Of a stretch of 64,000 nt of DNA, positions 50,384 through 59,726 are shown one piece after another. The stretch spans positions 1,116,001-1,180,000 of the forward strand of contig NZ_LT968776.1 of assembly GCF_900240975.1 (NCBI RefSeq). The letters are read 5' to 3'. The position numbers were made by a program, and so were the translations under genes. The stretch is from Mycobacterium sp. 4858 (GTDB taxonomy: Bacteria > Actinomycetota > Actinomycetes > Mycobacteriales > Mycobacteriaceae). The notes below the pieces were generated by a model. That model was not told the DNA's origin. It ran no database searches and was given only the letters and a program-made list of their open reading frames with translations. The stretch's first letter is position 1. The number at the start of each line of letters is the position of its first letter.

Positions 50384-50848
50384 GTGTTCAAGCTGATGTT
50401 TTACTCCCCGCGCATTCCCCCGAACACGGGCAACGCCATCCGGACGGCGGCGGCCACTGGCTGCGAACTGCATCTGGTCGAGCCGCTGGGGTTCGACCTG
50501 TCCGAGCCCCAGCTCCGGCGGGCCGGGCTGGACTACCACGACCTGGCGTCGGTCACGGTCCACCCGTCGTTACCGGCCGCGTGGGACGCGCTGATGCCGG
50601 CGCGGGTGTTCGCGTTCACCGCGCAATCGACCACGCGGTTCTCCGACATCGGCTACCGCCCCGGCGACGTGTTGATGTTCGGGCCCGAGCCCGACGGGCT
50701 GGACGACGCGACGCTGGCCGACCCGCACGTCACCGAGCGGGTGCGCATACCGATGCTGGCGGGCCGCCGCTCGTTGAACCTGTCGAACGCCGCGGCCGTC
50801 GCGGTCTACGAGGCCTGGCGGCAGCACGGCTATTCGGGCGCGGTCTAG
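50384..50848 (+). CDS. tRNA (cytidine/uridine-34-2'-O)-methyltransferase, TrmL/SpoU type
   Basis: A 154-residue SPOUT enzyme that methylates the wobble base of some tRNA-Leu. Motifs are YSPRIPPNTGNAIRTAA at the start (RNA and dimer site), LMFGPEPDGLDD and the knotted SAM site IPMLAGRRSLNLSNAAAVAVYEAWRQ. The length is right for a stand-alone SpoU domain. The GTG follows CATTAT by six bases. Convergent with the nitroreductase, whose stop adjoins its own. Confidence 0.92.
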   Translation: MFKLMFYSPRIPPNTGNAIRTAAATGCELHLVEPLGFDLSEPQLRRAGLDYHDLASVTVHPSLPAAWDALMPARVFAFTAQSTTRFSDIGYRPGDVLMFGPEPDGLDDATLADPHVTERVRIPMLAGRRSLNLSNAAAVAVYEAWRQHGYSGAV

Positions 50849-51493
50849 TTACCAGGCGTTCCAGTGCGTGACCTGCTCGGCGGGCAGCCGCTTGGCGGGG
50901 CGGAAGTCGGTGCCCTTGGTGTAGGCGATCGGGAACAACCCGCCCTGGCTGTACTTGTCGTAGGGGATGCCCAGCACGTCGGCCACCTGCTGCTCGCCGT
51001 CGCGGAGCAGGTGCAGCGTCGTCCAGCACGAGCCCAGCCCGCGGGAGCGCAGCGCCAGGCAGAAACTCCAGACCGCCGGGAACAGCGAGGCCCAGAACGA
51101 CACCCCACCCACGGGGCTCTGGTCGTCGCGGCCTTCGATGCAGGGGATCAACAGCACCGGCGCCTCGTGCATGTGCTCGGCGAGGTAGGTCGCGGAGTCG
51201 CGCACCTTGCCCATCCGCTCGCCGCGGGTGTCCCCCTCGCCGTATTGCGGCGCCGGCGCGCTCAGGTAGTCGCGGGCGTTGGCCAGGTACACGTCGGCGA
51301 TCGCCTTCTTCTTCTCGGCGTCCTCGACGAACACCCATTGCCAGCCTTGCGAATTGGAGCCCGTGGGCGCCTGCAGCGCGAGTTCGAGGCATTCCATCAA
51401 CACCTCGCGTCCGACCGGCTTGTCGAAGTCCAGGCGTTTGCGGACCGAGCGGGTGGTGGTGAGGACTTCGTCGACGGACAAGTTGAGGGTCAT
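50849..51493 (-). CDS. Nitroreductase-family FMN oxidoreductase
   Basis: A 214-residue enzyme like Rv3368c. It opens with TTTRSVRKRLDFDKPV (FMN phosphate contact by the Arg pair), has APTGSNSQGWQWVFV and the late GLGSCWTTLH segment near the FMN. Members reduce nitro groups, quinones or deazaflavin-like substrates with NAD(P)H; the substrate is not known. The start ATG has only modest upstream purines. Confidence 0.9.
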   Translation of the reverse strand: MTLNLSVDEVLTTTRSVRKRLDFDKPVGREVLMECLELALQAPTGSNSQGWQWVFVEDAEKKKAIADVYLANARDYLSAPAPQYGEGDTRGERMGKVRDSATYLAEHMHEAPVLLIPCIEGRDDQSPVGGVSFWASLFPAVWSFCLALRSRGLGSCWTTLHLLRDGEQQVADVLGIPYDKYSQGGLFPIAYTKGTDFRPAKRLPAEQVTHWNAW

Positions 51494-51638
51494 GCTTGGA
51501 GACTACCGAGGCGGTTGATGGCCGCCCCTACGGCGTCTCAGGCACCGAGCGTGCATCCTCGGTGAAAATTCGGCCAAAATTGCGCAGTCAGTGCACGTTC
51601 GACGCGGAAGCGCCGTCGTCTCGTCGCGCTCGGTCGGG

Positions 51639-51986
51639 TCAGGGCGGGGGCGGCGGGGTTGGCTGGTCGGGCGGAATCGCCCCGCCGCAGCCACCGGGCG
51701 GTGGCGGACCCGGGAGGGGTTCGTCGCCACCGACGCAGTCGTAGTAGAACTGGGGGCCGACGATCCAGGTCTTCATCCACTGGTGCCAAAACGACCCGTC
51801 GGGGTACTTCTCGCCGTCGCACACGGCCAAATTGCCGTAACCCCATCGACCGCCCGGGCAGTAGCCCTTCGTCATGTCGGGCTGGTGCGGGTCGGGCGGA
51901 TCGGCGCTGGCAACCGCGATTGGAAGAACAAGCGCCGCAGCACAACCCAGCATCGCAGCGCCAAGGCGACTACGGTTGAATGTCAT
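51639..51986 (-). CDS. Secreted Cys/Pro-rich protein of unknown function
   Basis: A 115-residue product with a signal peptide cleaved after ASA near residue 28. The mature part has YCPGGRWGYGNLAVCDGEKYPDG, then FWHQWMKTW and FYYDCVGG; the four cysteines probably form two disulfides. It ends in PTPPPPP. Small secreted proteins with the CDGxKYPDGS motif are a mycobacterial family of unknown function. GGGAG lies a few bases before the ATG. The 145 bases downstream hold no gene. Confidence 0.82.
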   Translation of the reverse strand: MTFNRSRLGAAMLGCAAALVLPIAVASADPPDPHQPDMTKGYCPGGRWGYGNLAVCDGEKYPDGSFWHQWMKTWIVGPQFYYDCVGGDEPLPGPPPPGGCGGAIPPDQPTPPPPP

Positions 51987-52062
51987 TTCGACTCCCTAAT
52001 CTGGATAAGCCGCAGCGATGAGGCGATAGTTTACGGCGCATGCGGATGGGCGATGTCGATTT

Positions 52063-55000
52063 CTAGCGAAAGTCGCGGGACTTCGACCCGACGGCCAGGG
52101 TGATGCGGCCCAGCCGCTCGGCGACGACGGTGACAGCGCCGCTGGCGTTTTGGACCTGGCCGCGCACCAGCATCGCCGGCGCGCTGTTGGCCAGCTTGCG
52201 GTGCCGCGCCCACACCGCAGGCGTGCAGAGCACGTTGACCATTCCCGTCTCATCCTCGAGGTTGAGAAACGTCACCCCCTGGGCCGTCCCGGGCCGCTGC
52301 CGGTGGGTCACCGCGCCGGCGATCAGCACGCGGTCACCGTCGGGCACGTCCAGCAGCCTCTCGGCGGGCACCACACCCATCGCGTCCAGGTCGGCCCGCA
52401 GGAACTGCGTCGGGTAGCTGTCCGGGGAGACGCCGGTGGCCCACACGTCGGCGGCGGCCAGCTCCAGCTCGCTCATCCCGGGCAGCGCAGGGACGTGCGA
52501 GGACGAGCCCACGCCGGGCAACCGGTCCGGCCGTTGGGTGGCCGCGGCCCCGGCCGCCCACAGCGCCTCGCGCCGCGACATGCCGAAGCAGCCCAGCGCG
52601 CCGGCCGTCGCCAGCGCCTCGGTCTGCGGCACGCTCAGTTGCAGCCGGGCCGTCAGGTCCAGCAGGGAAGCGAACGGGCCGTTGGCCTTTCGCTCCTGCA
52701 CCAACCGCTCGGCGAGGTCGTCGCCGATGTAGCGCACGGCGCCCAGACCGAGCCGGACCTCGGTGCCCGCGTTCTCGAGCGTGGCGTGGGCCAGGCTGGC
52801 GTTGACGTCCGGGCCGTGCACCGTCACTCCGTGCCGGCGCGCGTCGGCCACCAGCGACTGCGGCGAATAGAAACCCATCGGCTGCGCGCGCAGCAGCGCC
52901 GCGCAGAACGCCGCCGGGTGGTGCAGCTTGAACCACGACGAGTAGAACACCAGCGACGCGAAACTCAGCGCGTGACTTTCCGGGAAGCCGAAATTGGCGA
53001 AGGCTTCCAGCTTTTCGTAGGTCCGGTCGATCACCTCATCGGGCGCGCCGTGCAGCGCGCGCATGCCGTCGTAGAACCGCCCGCGCAGCCGCCGCATGCG
53101 TTCGGTCGAACGCTTGGAGCCCATGGCGCGGCGCAGCTGGTCGGCCTCGGCGGCGGAAAACCCGGCGCAGTCGACCGCGAGTTGCATCAGCTGCTCCTGA
53201 AAGAGCGGCACCCCCAGCGTCTTTCGCAGTGCCGGCTCCATGGACGGGTGGTCGTAGACCACCGGGTCCAGCCCGTTGCGCCGCCGGATGTAGGGGTGCA
53301 CAGACCCGCCCTGGATGGGCCCGGGACGGATCAGCGCGACCTCGACCACCAGGTCGTAGAAGATCCGCGGCTTCAGCCGCGGCAGGGTGGCCATCTGCGC
53401 GCGTGACTCGACCTGGAACACGCCGACGGAATCGGCGCGGGCCAGCATCTCGTACACCGCGGGTTCGGAGAGGTCGAGCCGGGCCAGGTCGACCTCGATC
53501 CCCTTGTGCTCGGCCACCAGGTCGATCGCGTAGTGCAGCGCGGACAGCATGCCCAGCCCGAGCAGGTCGAATTTCACCAAACCGATTGCCGCACAGTCGT
53601 CCTTGTCCCACTGCAACACGCTGCGGTTCTCCATGCGCGCCCACTCCACCGGGCACACGTCGGCGATCGGGCGGTCGCAGATCACCATGCCACCGGAGTG
53701 AATGCCCATGTGCCGAGGCAGGTTCCGGATCTGGTTGGCCAGCTCGACCACCGCCGGCGGGATGCCCTCTAGAACATCCGAGTCGGGCGAGGCAGGGTCC
53801 AGCCCGTCCCAGTGGCCGAGCTGCTTGCTCCAGGCGTCCTGCTGCCCCTGCGAGAAGCCCAGGGCGCGGGCCATGTCGCGCACCGCGATCCGGCCCCGGT
53901 AGGTGATGACGTTGGCGACCTGGGCGGCGTAGTCGCGGCCGTATTTGTCGTAGACGTACTGGATGACCTTTTCGCGCTGGTCGGACTCGATGTCCATGTC
54001 GATGTCGGGCGGCCCGTCGCGGGCGGGCGACAGGAAGCGCTCGAACAGCAGCTCGTTGGCCACCGGGTCCACCGCGGTGACACCCAGGGCGTAACAGACC
54101 GAGGAGTTGGCCGCCGATCCCCTGCCCTGACACAGGATGTTGTTTTCCCGGCAAAACCGGGCGATGTCGTGGACCACCAGAAAGTAGCCCGGAAACCGCA
54201 GCTGCGCAATCACTTTAAGCTCGTGTTCGATCTGGGCGTACGCGCGCGGCGCGGCGTCGGGCAGCCCGTAGCGGTCACGCGCGCCCGTCATGGTCAGCTG
54301 CCGCAGCCAGCTGTCCTCGGTGTGCCCGCCGGGCACGTCGAAGGGCGGCAGCTGCGGGGCGATCAACGCCAGCCCGAACGCGCACTGTTCGCCGAGCTCG
54401 GCGGCGGCGCTCACCGCGTCGGGGCACCAGGCGAACAGCCGGGCCATCTCCTCGCCGGACCGCAGGTGCGAGCCCCCCAGCGGGGCCAGCCACCCGGCGG
54501 CGGCGTCCAGGGACTGCCGCGCCCGGATGGCGCCCATCGCCATGGCCAGCCGGCGCCGCGACGGGCCCGCGAAATGCGCACCGGTGGTGGCGACGACGCC
54601 GACACCGAAGCGCGGCGCGATCCCGGCCAGCGCCGCGTTGCGCTCGTCGTCGAGGGGTTGACCGTGGTGGGTCAGCTCGATGCTGACCCTTTGCGAGCCG
54701 AACCGGTCCACCAGGTCGGCCAGCGCGCGGGCCGCCGCGTCCGGGCCGCCGTCGGAAAGGGCTTGGCGGACATGGCCTTTGCGGCATCCGGTCAGGATGT
54801 GCCAGTGCCCGCCGGCGGCCTCGGTCAGCGCGTCGATCCCGTAGCGCGGCTTGCCCTTCTCCCCGCCGGCCAGGTGCGCCGCGGCCAGCTGACGGGACAG
54901 CCGCCGGTAGCCTTCCGGGCCGCGGGCCAGCACCAGCAGGTGCGGGCCAGGCGGGTCAGGGGCCTCGGTGCGGGCTGTGGATCTTTGCGAGGGCCCCAAC

Positions 55001-55380
55001 GACAGTTCCGCGCCGAACACGGTGCGCAGCTCGAGTTCGGCGGCCGCCTCGGCGAACCGCACCGCCCCGTACAGGCCGTCGTGGTCGGTCAGCGCCAGGG
55101 CGCGCAACCCCAGCCGGGCGGCCTCCTCCACCAGCTCCTCCGGCGTACCGGCCCCGTCGAGAAAGCTGAACGCCGAATGCGCGTGCAGCTCGGCATACGG
55201 AACGGAATGAGTGACGGACGAGCGGGCCGCCCGGGTACCGTCCGGCGGCCGGTACGTTCCGCGCTTGGGCGACAGGGGGGCATCCTCCCCTGGCGCCACC
55301 GGCACGCCGGCATGGCGCGGCTTGCCGTTGAGCACCCGCTCCATCTCCGCCCAGCTCGGCGGGCCATTAAACCAACCCAC
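52063..55380 (-). CDS. dnaE2: Error-prone DNA polymerase DnaE2
   Basis: Catalytic subunit of the mycobacterial mutasome, which replicates past lesions with ImuA'/ImuB and the clamp. The 1105-residue C-family polymerase has an N-terminal PHP domain (YAELHAHSAFSFLDG near residue 65), the catalytic aspartates within PPDIDMDIESDQREK, the tower/finger part RRAMGSKRSTERMRRLRGRF and a C-terminal OB fold (GVTFLNLEDETGMVNVLCTP). GTG 55380 was chosen because a -10 TAGACT lies seven bases upstream and a LexA box beyond it, which fits a leaderless damage-induced transcript. Confidence 0.96.
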   Translation of the reverse strand: MGWFNGPPSWAEMERVLNGKPRHAGVPVAPGEDAPLSPKRGTYRPPDGTRAARSSVTHSVPYAELHAHSAFSFLDGAGTPEELVEEAARLGLRALALTDHDGLYGAVRFAEAAAELELRTVFGAELSLGPSQRSTARTEAPDPPGPHLLVLARGPEGYRRLSRQLAAAHLAGGEKGKPRYGIDALTEAAGGHWHILTGCRKGHVRQALSDGGPDAAARALADLVDRFGSQRVSIELTHHGQPLDDERNAALAGIAPRFGVGVVATTGAHFAGPSRRRLAMAMGAIRARQSLDAAAGWLAPLGGSHLRSGEEMARLFAWCPDAVSAAAELGEQCAFGLALIAPQLPPFDVPGGHTEDSWLRQLTMTGARDRYGLPDAAPRAYAQIEHELKVIAQLRFPGYFLVVHDIARFCRENNILCQGRGSAANSSVCYALGVTAVDPVANELLFERFLSPARDGPPDIDMDIESDQREKVIQYVYDKYGRDYAAQVANVITYRGRIAVRDMARALGFSQGQQDAWSKQLGHWDGLDPASPDSDVLEGIPPAVVELANQIRNLPRHMGIHSGGMVICDRPIADVCPVEWARMENRSVLQWDKDDCAAIGLVKFDLLGLGMLSALHYAIDLVAEHKGIEVDLARLDLSEPAVYEMLARADSVGVFQVESRAQMATLPRLKPRIFYDLVVEVALIRPGPIQGGSVHPYIRRRNGLDPVVYDHPSMEPALRKTLGVPLFQEQLMQLAVDCAGFSAAEADQLRRAMGSKRSTERMRRLRGRFYDGMRALHGAPDEVIDRTYEKLEAFANFGFPESHALSFASLVFYSSWFKLHHPAAFCAALLRAQPMGFYSPQSLVADARRHGVTVHGPDVNASLAHATLENAGTEVRLGLGAVRYIGDDLAERLVQERKANGPFASLLDLTARLQLSVPQTEALATAGALGCFGMSRREALWAAGAAATQRPDRLPGVGSSSHVPALPGMSELELAAADVWATGVSPDSYPTQFLRADLDAMGVVPAERLLDVPDGDRVLIAGAVTHRQRPGTAQGVTFLNLEDETGMVNVLCTPAVWARHRKLANSAPAMLVRGQVQNASGAVTVVAERLGRITLAVGSKSRDFR

Positions 55381-55387
55381 GGTTCGC

Positions 55388-55409
55388 AGTCTATCGAAAA
55401 TATGTTCGA
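55388..55409 (-). promoter_or_regulatory. LexA (SOS) box with adjoining -10 element of dnaE2
   Basis: TCGAAAATATGTTCGA (55394-55409) matches eleven of twelve fixed positions of the mycobacterial LexA box TCGAAC-N4-GTTCGA. On the minus strand it is followed directly by TAGACT (55393-55388), then seven bases and the dnaE2 GTG. LexA bound here would cover the -35 region. The remaining upstream bases to 55544 are AT-rich with no other motif seen. Confidence 0.88.
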
Positions 55410-55544
55410 ATTGCCTCCCGCCTGCGCCAACCGTTGTTAAACCGATCTTCAACTCCTAAACAAGGTCTTAACGCCGCGTGCCTACCGCGGAAGCGGGGCA
55501 GGGCAGACACTGGTAACCGGGCGAAATTTCCGGCGGGGGCGAGC

Positions 55545-56891
55545 ATGGCGCAGGTGAGGGTATTGGATACGGCACTCCTGAAGGCTCAGGATCCCGACCA
55601 GCACGCCGGCCTGGCGATCGGCGCGGTGGCCATCGTCGATGGCGGCGCACCCGATTACCGCCGCCTCGAATGCCTTCTGGCCGAACGCATTCGGTCGATA
55701 CCCCGCTGCACGCAATTGCTGCGGCCCCACCCGGCGCACCACGAGTGGGTCGACTGCCCGGGATTCGACCTCGGCCGCCACGTGCGCCGGGTGGCGATCC
55801 CCCGGCCGGGTGACGAGGCCGAGCTGGCCGCGGCCATCGCCCACGCCCTCGAGCGACCCCTACGCCCGGACCGTCCGCCGTGGGAATGCTGGGTGATAGA
55901 AGGCCTGAAGGGCAACCGCTGGGCGATCCTGATGAAGACCCATCACCGCCTGACGGACGGCAACTCGCCCGCGCAGCTGCTCACCCGGCTGTGCGACGAC
56001 GCCGACGCCGCCGCCTTCGCCAACACCCCTGCCGCCGAACCCGTTTCGCGCGCGCCACGGCGCCGAAACGACTGGCCCGACGCGCTGTGGCGGATGTCCT
56101 GGACCGCGACCGGCGCCGTCCTCGGCGCGGTCTGGCCCGCCTTGCGGACACACGACCGGGCCGCCGTCCTGCGGCGCTACGCCACGGTGCGCGTCCCGAT
56201 CGCCGACGTCGACCGGGTCTGCCGCAGGTTCGGTGCCACCGTCAACGACGTCGCGCTCGCCGCCACCGCCGAGGGCTTCCGCACGGTCCTGCTCGGCCGC
56301 GGCGAGGAACCGCGGGCGGACTCGCTGCGCGCCCTGGTGCCGACGCCGGTCCGGTCACCGTACCTGCCCGTCGAACACGACGACCCGGTCCAGCGGTTGC
56401 GCACCGTGCAGACCCGCTGGGGCGCCGGGGGAACCGACCCCACACCGTCCGGCGGCATCGTCGAGGCGGCGCTCAACTGCCTGCCGAACATGGTGCGCGA
56501 CGGCGTGATCCAACTGCTGTCGCGACTGCCGCAGCGTCCCATCGTGACGTTGACCACGAACGCGCCTGGGCCGCGGCACCGGCTGCGGCTGATGGGTCAG
56601 ACGATGGAGCGCGTGCTGCCCATCCCGCCGACCGCCGTCGAGTTGAGCACCGGGGTCGCGGTGCTCAGCTACGGCGACGAACTCGTGTTCGGTATCACCG
56701 CCGAGCGCGGCGCCGCGTTCGACGTCAAACAATTGGCCGCCGGCATCGAGCTCGGCATGGCACGCCTCGTCGCGCTCAGCCAGGACTCGGTCCTGCTGTT
56801 CGGCGATCGTCGCCGCAAGCGTTCCCACCGCGCCTTCCCCGGCCGCACACCGGGGCCGCGCCCGCCTTTCCCGGGACAAGCGCGGCACTGA
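55545..56891 (+). CDS. WS/DGAT-family acyltransferase (triacylglycerol synthase-like)
   Basis: A 448-residue acyl-CoA:diacylglycerol/wax-alcohol acyltransferase like Rv3371. The catalytic HHxxxDG motif is present as HHRLTDG in the MKTHHRLTDGNSPAQLL stretch. The second conserved part, PTAVELSTGVAVLSYGDELVFGI, lies near the C-terminus. It likely stores fatty acids as triacylglycerol or wax ester. The ATG (MAQVRVLDTALL) was preferred to a longer reading, whose extra 37 residues look unlike coding. It diverges from dnaE2 and shares its spacer with the LexA box. Confidence 0.88.
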   Translation: MAQVRVLDTALLKAQDPDQHAGLAIGAVAIVDGGAPDYRRLECLLAERIRSIPRCTQLLRPHPAHHEWVDCPGFDLGRHVRRVAIPRPGDEAELAAAIAHALERPLRPDRPPWECWVIEGLKGNRWAILMKTHHRLTDGNSPAQLLTRLCDDADAAAFANTPAAEPVSRAPRRRNDWPDALWRMSWTATGAVLGAVWPALRTHDRAAVLRRYATVRVPIADVDRVCRRFGATVNDVALAATAEGFRTVLLGRGEEPRADSLRALVPTPVRSPYLPVEHDDPVQRLRTVQTRWGAGGTDPTPSGGIVEAALNCLPNMVRDGVIQLLSRLPQRPIVTLTTNAPGPRHRLRLMGQTMERVLPIPPTAVELSTGVAVLSYGDELVFGITAERGAAFDVKQLAAGIELGMARLVALSQDSVLLFGDRRRKRSHRAFPGRTPGPRPPFPGQARH

Positions 56892-56932
56892 CCCACTCCC
56901 GGCCGGACCGATCCTCGTGAGAAGGTTGGGTC

Positions 56933-58060
56933 ATGCCACAGTCGGGGTCGGTCGTCATCGATCCGCGTCGCCACGACGCGGTGCTGTTCGACGCGCCAGA
57001 GCCCGCGCTGGACGGCCGGTTGCATGAGATCGGCGTGGCCACCGCCGTTTTCTCCTCGGCCGAGGACCTGTCGAGGGCTGCCGACGACGTCGGCGCGCTC
57101 CCCGGGCGGGGCGTGGTCGTCACGACCCACGAAGCGGTCGTCAAGGCCGCGCGCGCCGGCGGGTTCGCGTTGGTCATCGGCGTCGGGCACGGTGACGCGC
57201 TGGCAGACGCCGGCGCGGATGCGGTCGTCGCCGACGCTCGCGGGGTCACGGTGCGCACCGGGGACCTCCGGATGTCGCAGCTGCCCGACGCGCTGACGGT
57301 GCTCGACGACCTGGCCGAGCGCAGGCCGGCGGTGTTCTTCGACTTCGACGGCACACTCTCCGACATCGTCAACGACCCCGACGCCGCCGTCCCGGTCGCC
57401 GGGGCCACCGAGGCGCTGCGGCAGCTGGCGGCGCGGTGCCCGGTCGCGGTGCTGTCGGGCCGCGATCTGGCCGATGTGACGAAACGTGTTGGCGTTCCCG
57501 GGATTTGGTATGCCGGCAGCCATGGTTTCGAGTTGACCGCGCCCGACGGCGCGCACCACCAGAACGACGAGGCGGCGACGGCCGTCCCAGTGCTGGAACA
57601 CGCGGCCGCCCAGCTGCGGGAGCGGCTGGGCTCCATCCCCGGTGTGGTGGTGGAGCACAAGCGTTTTGGCGTCGCCGTGCACTACCGCAACGCCGCGCGG
57701 GACCGCGTCGGCGAGGTGGCGGCCGCCGTGCGCGCGGCGGGCCGTCGCGACGGCCTCCGGGTGACCACCGGACGCGAGGTCATCGAGCTGCGCCCGGACC
57801 TGGACTGGGACAAGGGAAAGACGTTGCGCTGGGTGCTCTCTCACCTGACCGAGGCCGAGTCCGGCGCCCTGACGCCGGTCTATCTCGGCGACGACATCAC
57901 CGATGAGGACGCGTTCGACGCGGTCCGCGACGGCGGGGTGCCGATCCTGGTGCGGCACTACGACGACGGTGACCGCGCCACCGCGGCGCGGTTCGCCCTG
58001 GACAGCCCGGCGAAGGCCGGCGAGTTCACCGCCCGCCTGGCGGGCCGGCTGTCGGGCTAG
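56933..58060 (+). CDS. otsB2: Trehalose-6-phosphate phosphatase
   Basis: Last step of OtsA-OtsB trehalose synthesis, essential in M. tuberculosis. The 375-residue HAD phosphatase has an N-terminal extension domain of about 125 residues as in mycobacterial OtsB2, then the catalytic DFDGTLSDI, the AVLSGRDL second motif, the cap region with GSHGFEL and the last motif VYLGDDITDEDAF. AGAAGG stands before the ATG. Overlaps the htdY stop by four bases (convergent). Confidence 0.95.
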   Translation: MPQSGSVVIDPRRHDAVLFDAPEPALDGRLHEIGVATAVFSSAEDLSRAADDVGALPGRGVVVTTHEAVVKAARAGGFALVIGVGHGDALADAGADAVVADARGVTVRTGDLRMSQLPDALTVLDDLAERRPAVFFDFDGTLSDIVNDPDAAVPVAGATEALRQLAARCPVAVLSGRDLADVTKRVGVPGIWYAGSHGFELTAPDGAHHQNDEAATAVPVLEHAAAQLRERLGSIPGVVVEHKRFGVAVHYRNAARDRVGEVAAAVRAAGRRDGLRVTTGREVIELRPDLDWDKGKTLRWVLSHLTEAESGALTPVYLGDDITDEDAFDAVRDGGVPILVRHYDDGDRATAARFALDSPAKAGEFTARLAGRLSG

Positions 58061-58929
58061 GCCTGGACGTATTCCACCGCGCCGTCGTCGAGCGCCACGC
58101 GAGGGCCGGAACCCTCGGCGCCCGAGGCCTCGGTGCGAAAGACCGCCTTGCCCGGTTCGGTGCGCCAGATCAGCGTGGTCAGCGTCTCGCCGGGGAACAC
58201 CGGTGAGGTGAACCGCGCGTCGATCGACGTGACGTTGGCCGCGACGCCGCCGCCGAGCTCGGCGACCAGCGCGCGACCGGCCACCCCGTAGCTGCACAGC
58301 CCGTGCAGGATCGGCTTGGGGAATCCGGCCAGCTCCTTGGCGAACCAGGGATCGCTGTGCAGCGGGTTGCGGTCACCGGACAGCCGGTAGATCAGGGCCT
58401 GATCCTCGCGGGTGGGCAGGGCGACGCGGGCGTCCGGCTCGCGGTCCGGGAACTCGGGGGCGATGGGGCGCTGGCCCGGCGATCCGCCGAAACCGCCCGC
58501 CTGGCGGATGACCAGCGTGGTCAACGTCTCGGCGATCAGCTCGCCCGAGTCGGGGTCGGTACCCCGGCCGCGCAGCACGATGATGGCGTTCTTGCCCTCG
58601 CCCTTGTCCTGAATGTCCGCGACCTCCGAGACCACCGACAGCTTCCCGGCGGGCGGCAGCGGCGCGTGCAGCCGGATGCCCTGCGAGCCGTGCAGCAGGA
58701 GGGCGTGGTTGAACGTCCCGATCTTGCCCGCCGCGGCGAAGGCCGGGGAGCAGATCACCGCGTAGGTGGGCAGCACCTGCTGGTCGATGTCGTGGCTGTT
58801 CTCGGTGGTGAACGACAGGTCGTCGATGCCGGCGCCGACACCGAGCGCATAGAGCATGGTGTCGCGGTCGGTCCATTCGAACAGCATGGGTTCGGTCACC
58901 GCGCCGACGGCACTCGGGTCAATCGCCAT
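58057..58929 (-). CDS. htdY: 3-hydroxyacyl-thioester dehydratase (MaoC-like) HtdY
   Basis: A 290-residue double-hotdog R-specific enoyl hydratase like Rv3389c. The C-terminal domain carries the hydratase 2 motif YRLSGDRNPLHSDPWFA with the catalytic Asp and His; the N-terminal hotdog lacks it, as in other fused members. Acts on beta-oxidation or fatty-acid elongation intermediates bound to CoA. The ATG follows GAAGGAG by the proper distance; the ten residues further upstream were left out. Confidence 0.92.
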   Translation of the reverse strand: MAIDPSAVGAVTEPMLFEWTDRDTMLYALGVGAGIDDLSFTTENSHDIDQQVLPTYAVICSPAFAAAGKIGTFNHALLLHGSQGIRLHAPLPPAGKLSVVSEVADIQDKGEGKNAIIVLRGRGTDPDSGELIAETLTTLVIRQAGGFGGSPGQRPIAPEFPDREPDARVALPTREDQALIYRLSGDRNPLHSDPWFAKELAGFPKPILHGLCSYGVAGRALVAELGGGVAANVTSIDARFTSPVFPGETLTTLIWRTEPGKAVFRTEASGAEGSGPRVALDDGAVEYVQA

Positions 58930-59012
58930 CTGAGTCTCCTTCTGACGTATTTTCTCCACCTAACCATCGCAAACCCTTCCCACCGAAGCCGTCGGCAGGG
59001 CAGGCTATCGAC

Positions 59013-59726
59013 ATGCCGAAGCGCGGGTTGGTCCGGAATGTGTCGAAGGCGGTCGCGGCGCTCACCGCGGCCGTAATCGTCGGCGCCTGTGGCGGATCGC
59101 CGCAGGCACGCAGCATCACGGTGACGTTCATCCGGCACGCCGAGTCCGAAGCCAACGCCAGCGGGATCATCGACACCTCGGTGCCGGGGCCCGGCCTGAG
59201 CCCGGAGGGCAAGGGGCAGGCCCAGCAGGTCGCCCACCAGGCGGGCCACAAGGACTACGACGGCATCTACGCCTCGACCATGGCCCGAACCCAGCAGACC
59301 GCCGCGCCGTTGGCCGCCGAACTGGGCAAGCAGATCGAGGTATTGCAAGGCATCCAGGAGATCAACGCCGGCTGGTTCGAGGGCAAGCCGGTTGCCCAGG
59401 AGAACGCGACGTACCTGCTGGCCCCGGCGGACTGGCTCAGGGGCGACGTCCAGGACAGCATCCCCGGGTCGATCAACGGCAAGCAGTTCAACGACGGATT
59501 CACCGCGGCCATCCAAAAGGTCTACAACAGCGGCCAGCACAATCCGGTGGTGTTCTCGCACAAGTTCGCCATCGAGTACTGGACGCTGATGAACGCGAGG
59601 AACGCCAAGGACACCCTGCTGACCAGTCACCCGCTGCCCAACATCGGGCGCGTGGTGATCACGGGTAACCCGATGACCGGCTGGACTCTGGTGGACTGGG
59701 ACGGCATCCGCGACTTCCACAGCTAG
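59013..59726 (+). CDS. lpqD: Lipoprotein LpqD, phosphoglycerate mutase family
   Basis: A 237-residue lipoprotein. A signal sequence ends in the lipobox VGAC (cysteine near residue 28). The mature part is a histidine phosphatase with VTFIRHAESEAN as the catalytic RHx motif (RHA instead of RHG), the STMARTQQTAAPLA region and VVFSHKFAIEYW, which holds the second active-site histidine. It probably removes phosphate from an extracytoplasmic substrate. A tandem pair of 56-bp repeats starts at its stop codon. Confidence 0.9.
   Translation: MPKRGLVRNVSKAVAALTAAVIVGACGGSPQARSITVTFIRHAESEANASGIIDTSVPGPGLSPEGKGQAQQVAHQAGHKDYDGIYASTMARTQQTAAPLAAELGKQIEVLQGIQEINAGWFEGKPVAQENATYLLAPADWLRGDVQDSIPGSINGKQFNDGFTAAIQKVYNSGQHNPVVFSHKFAIEYWTLMNARNAKDTLLTSHPLPNIGRVVITGNPMTGWTLVDWDGIRDFHS

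Noticed and set aside
55434..55544. An N-terminal extension of 37 residues on the WS/DGAT protein
   Set aside because: The added residues show no conserved features, and the internal ATG places the known family start (MAQVRVLDTALL) correctly.
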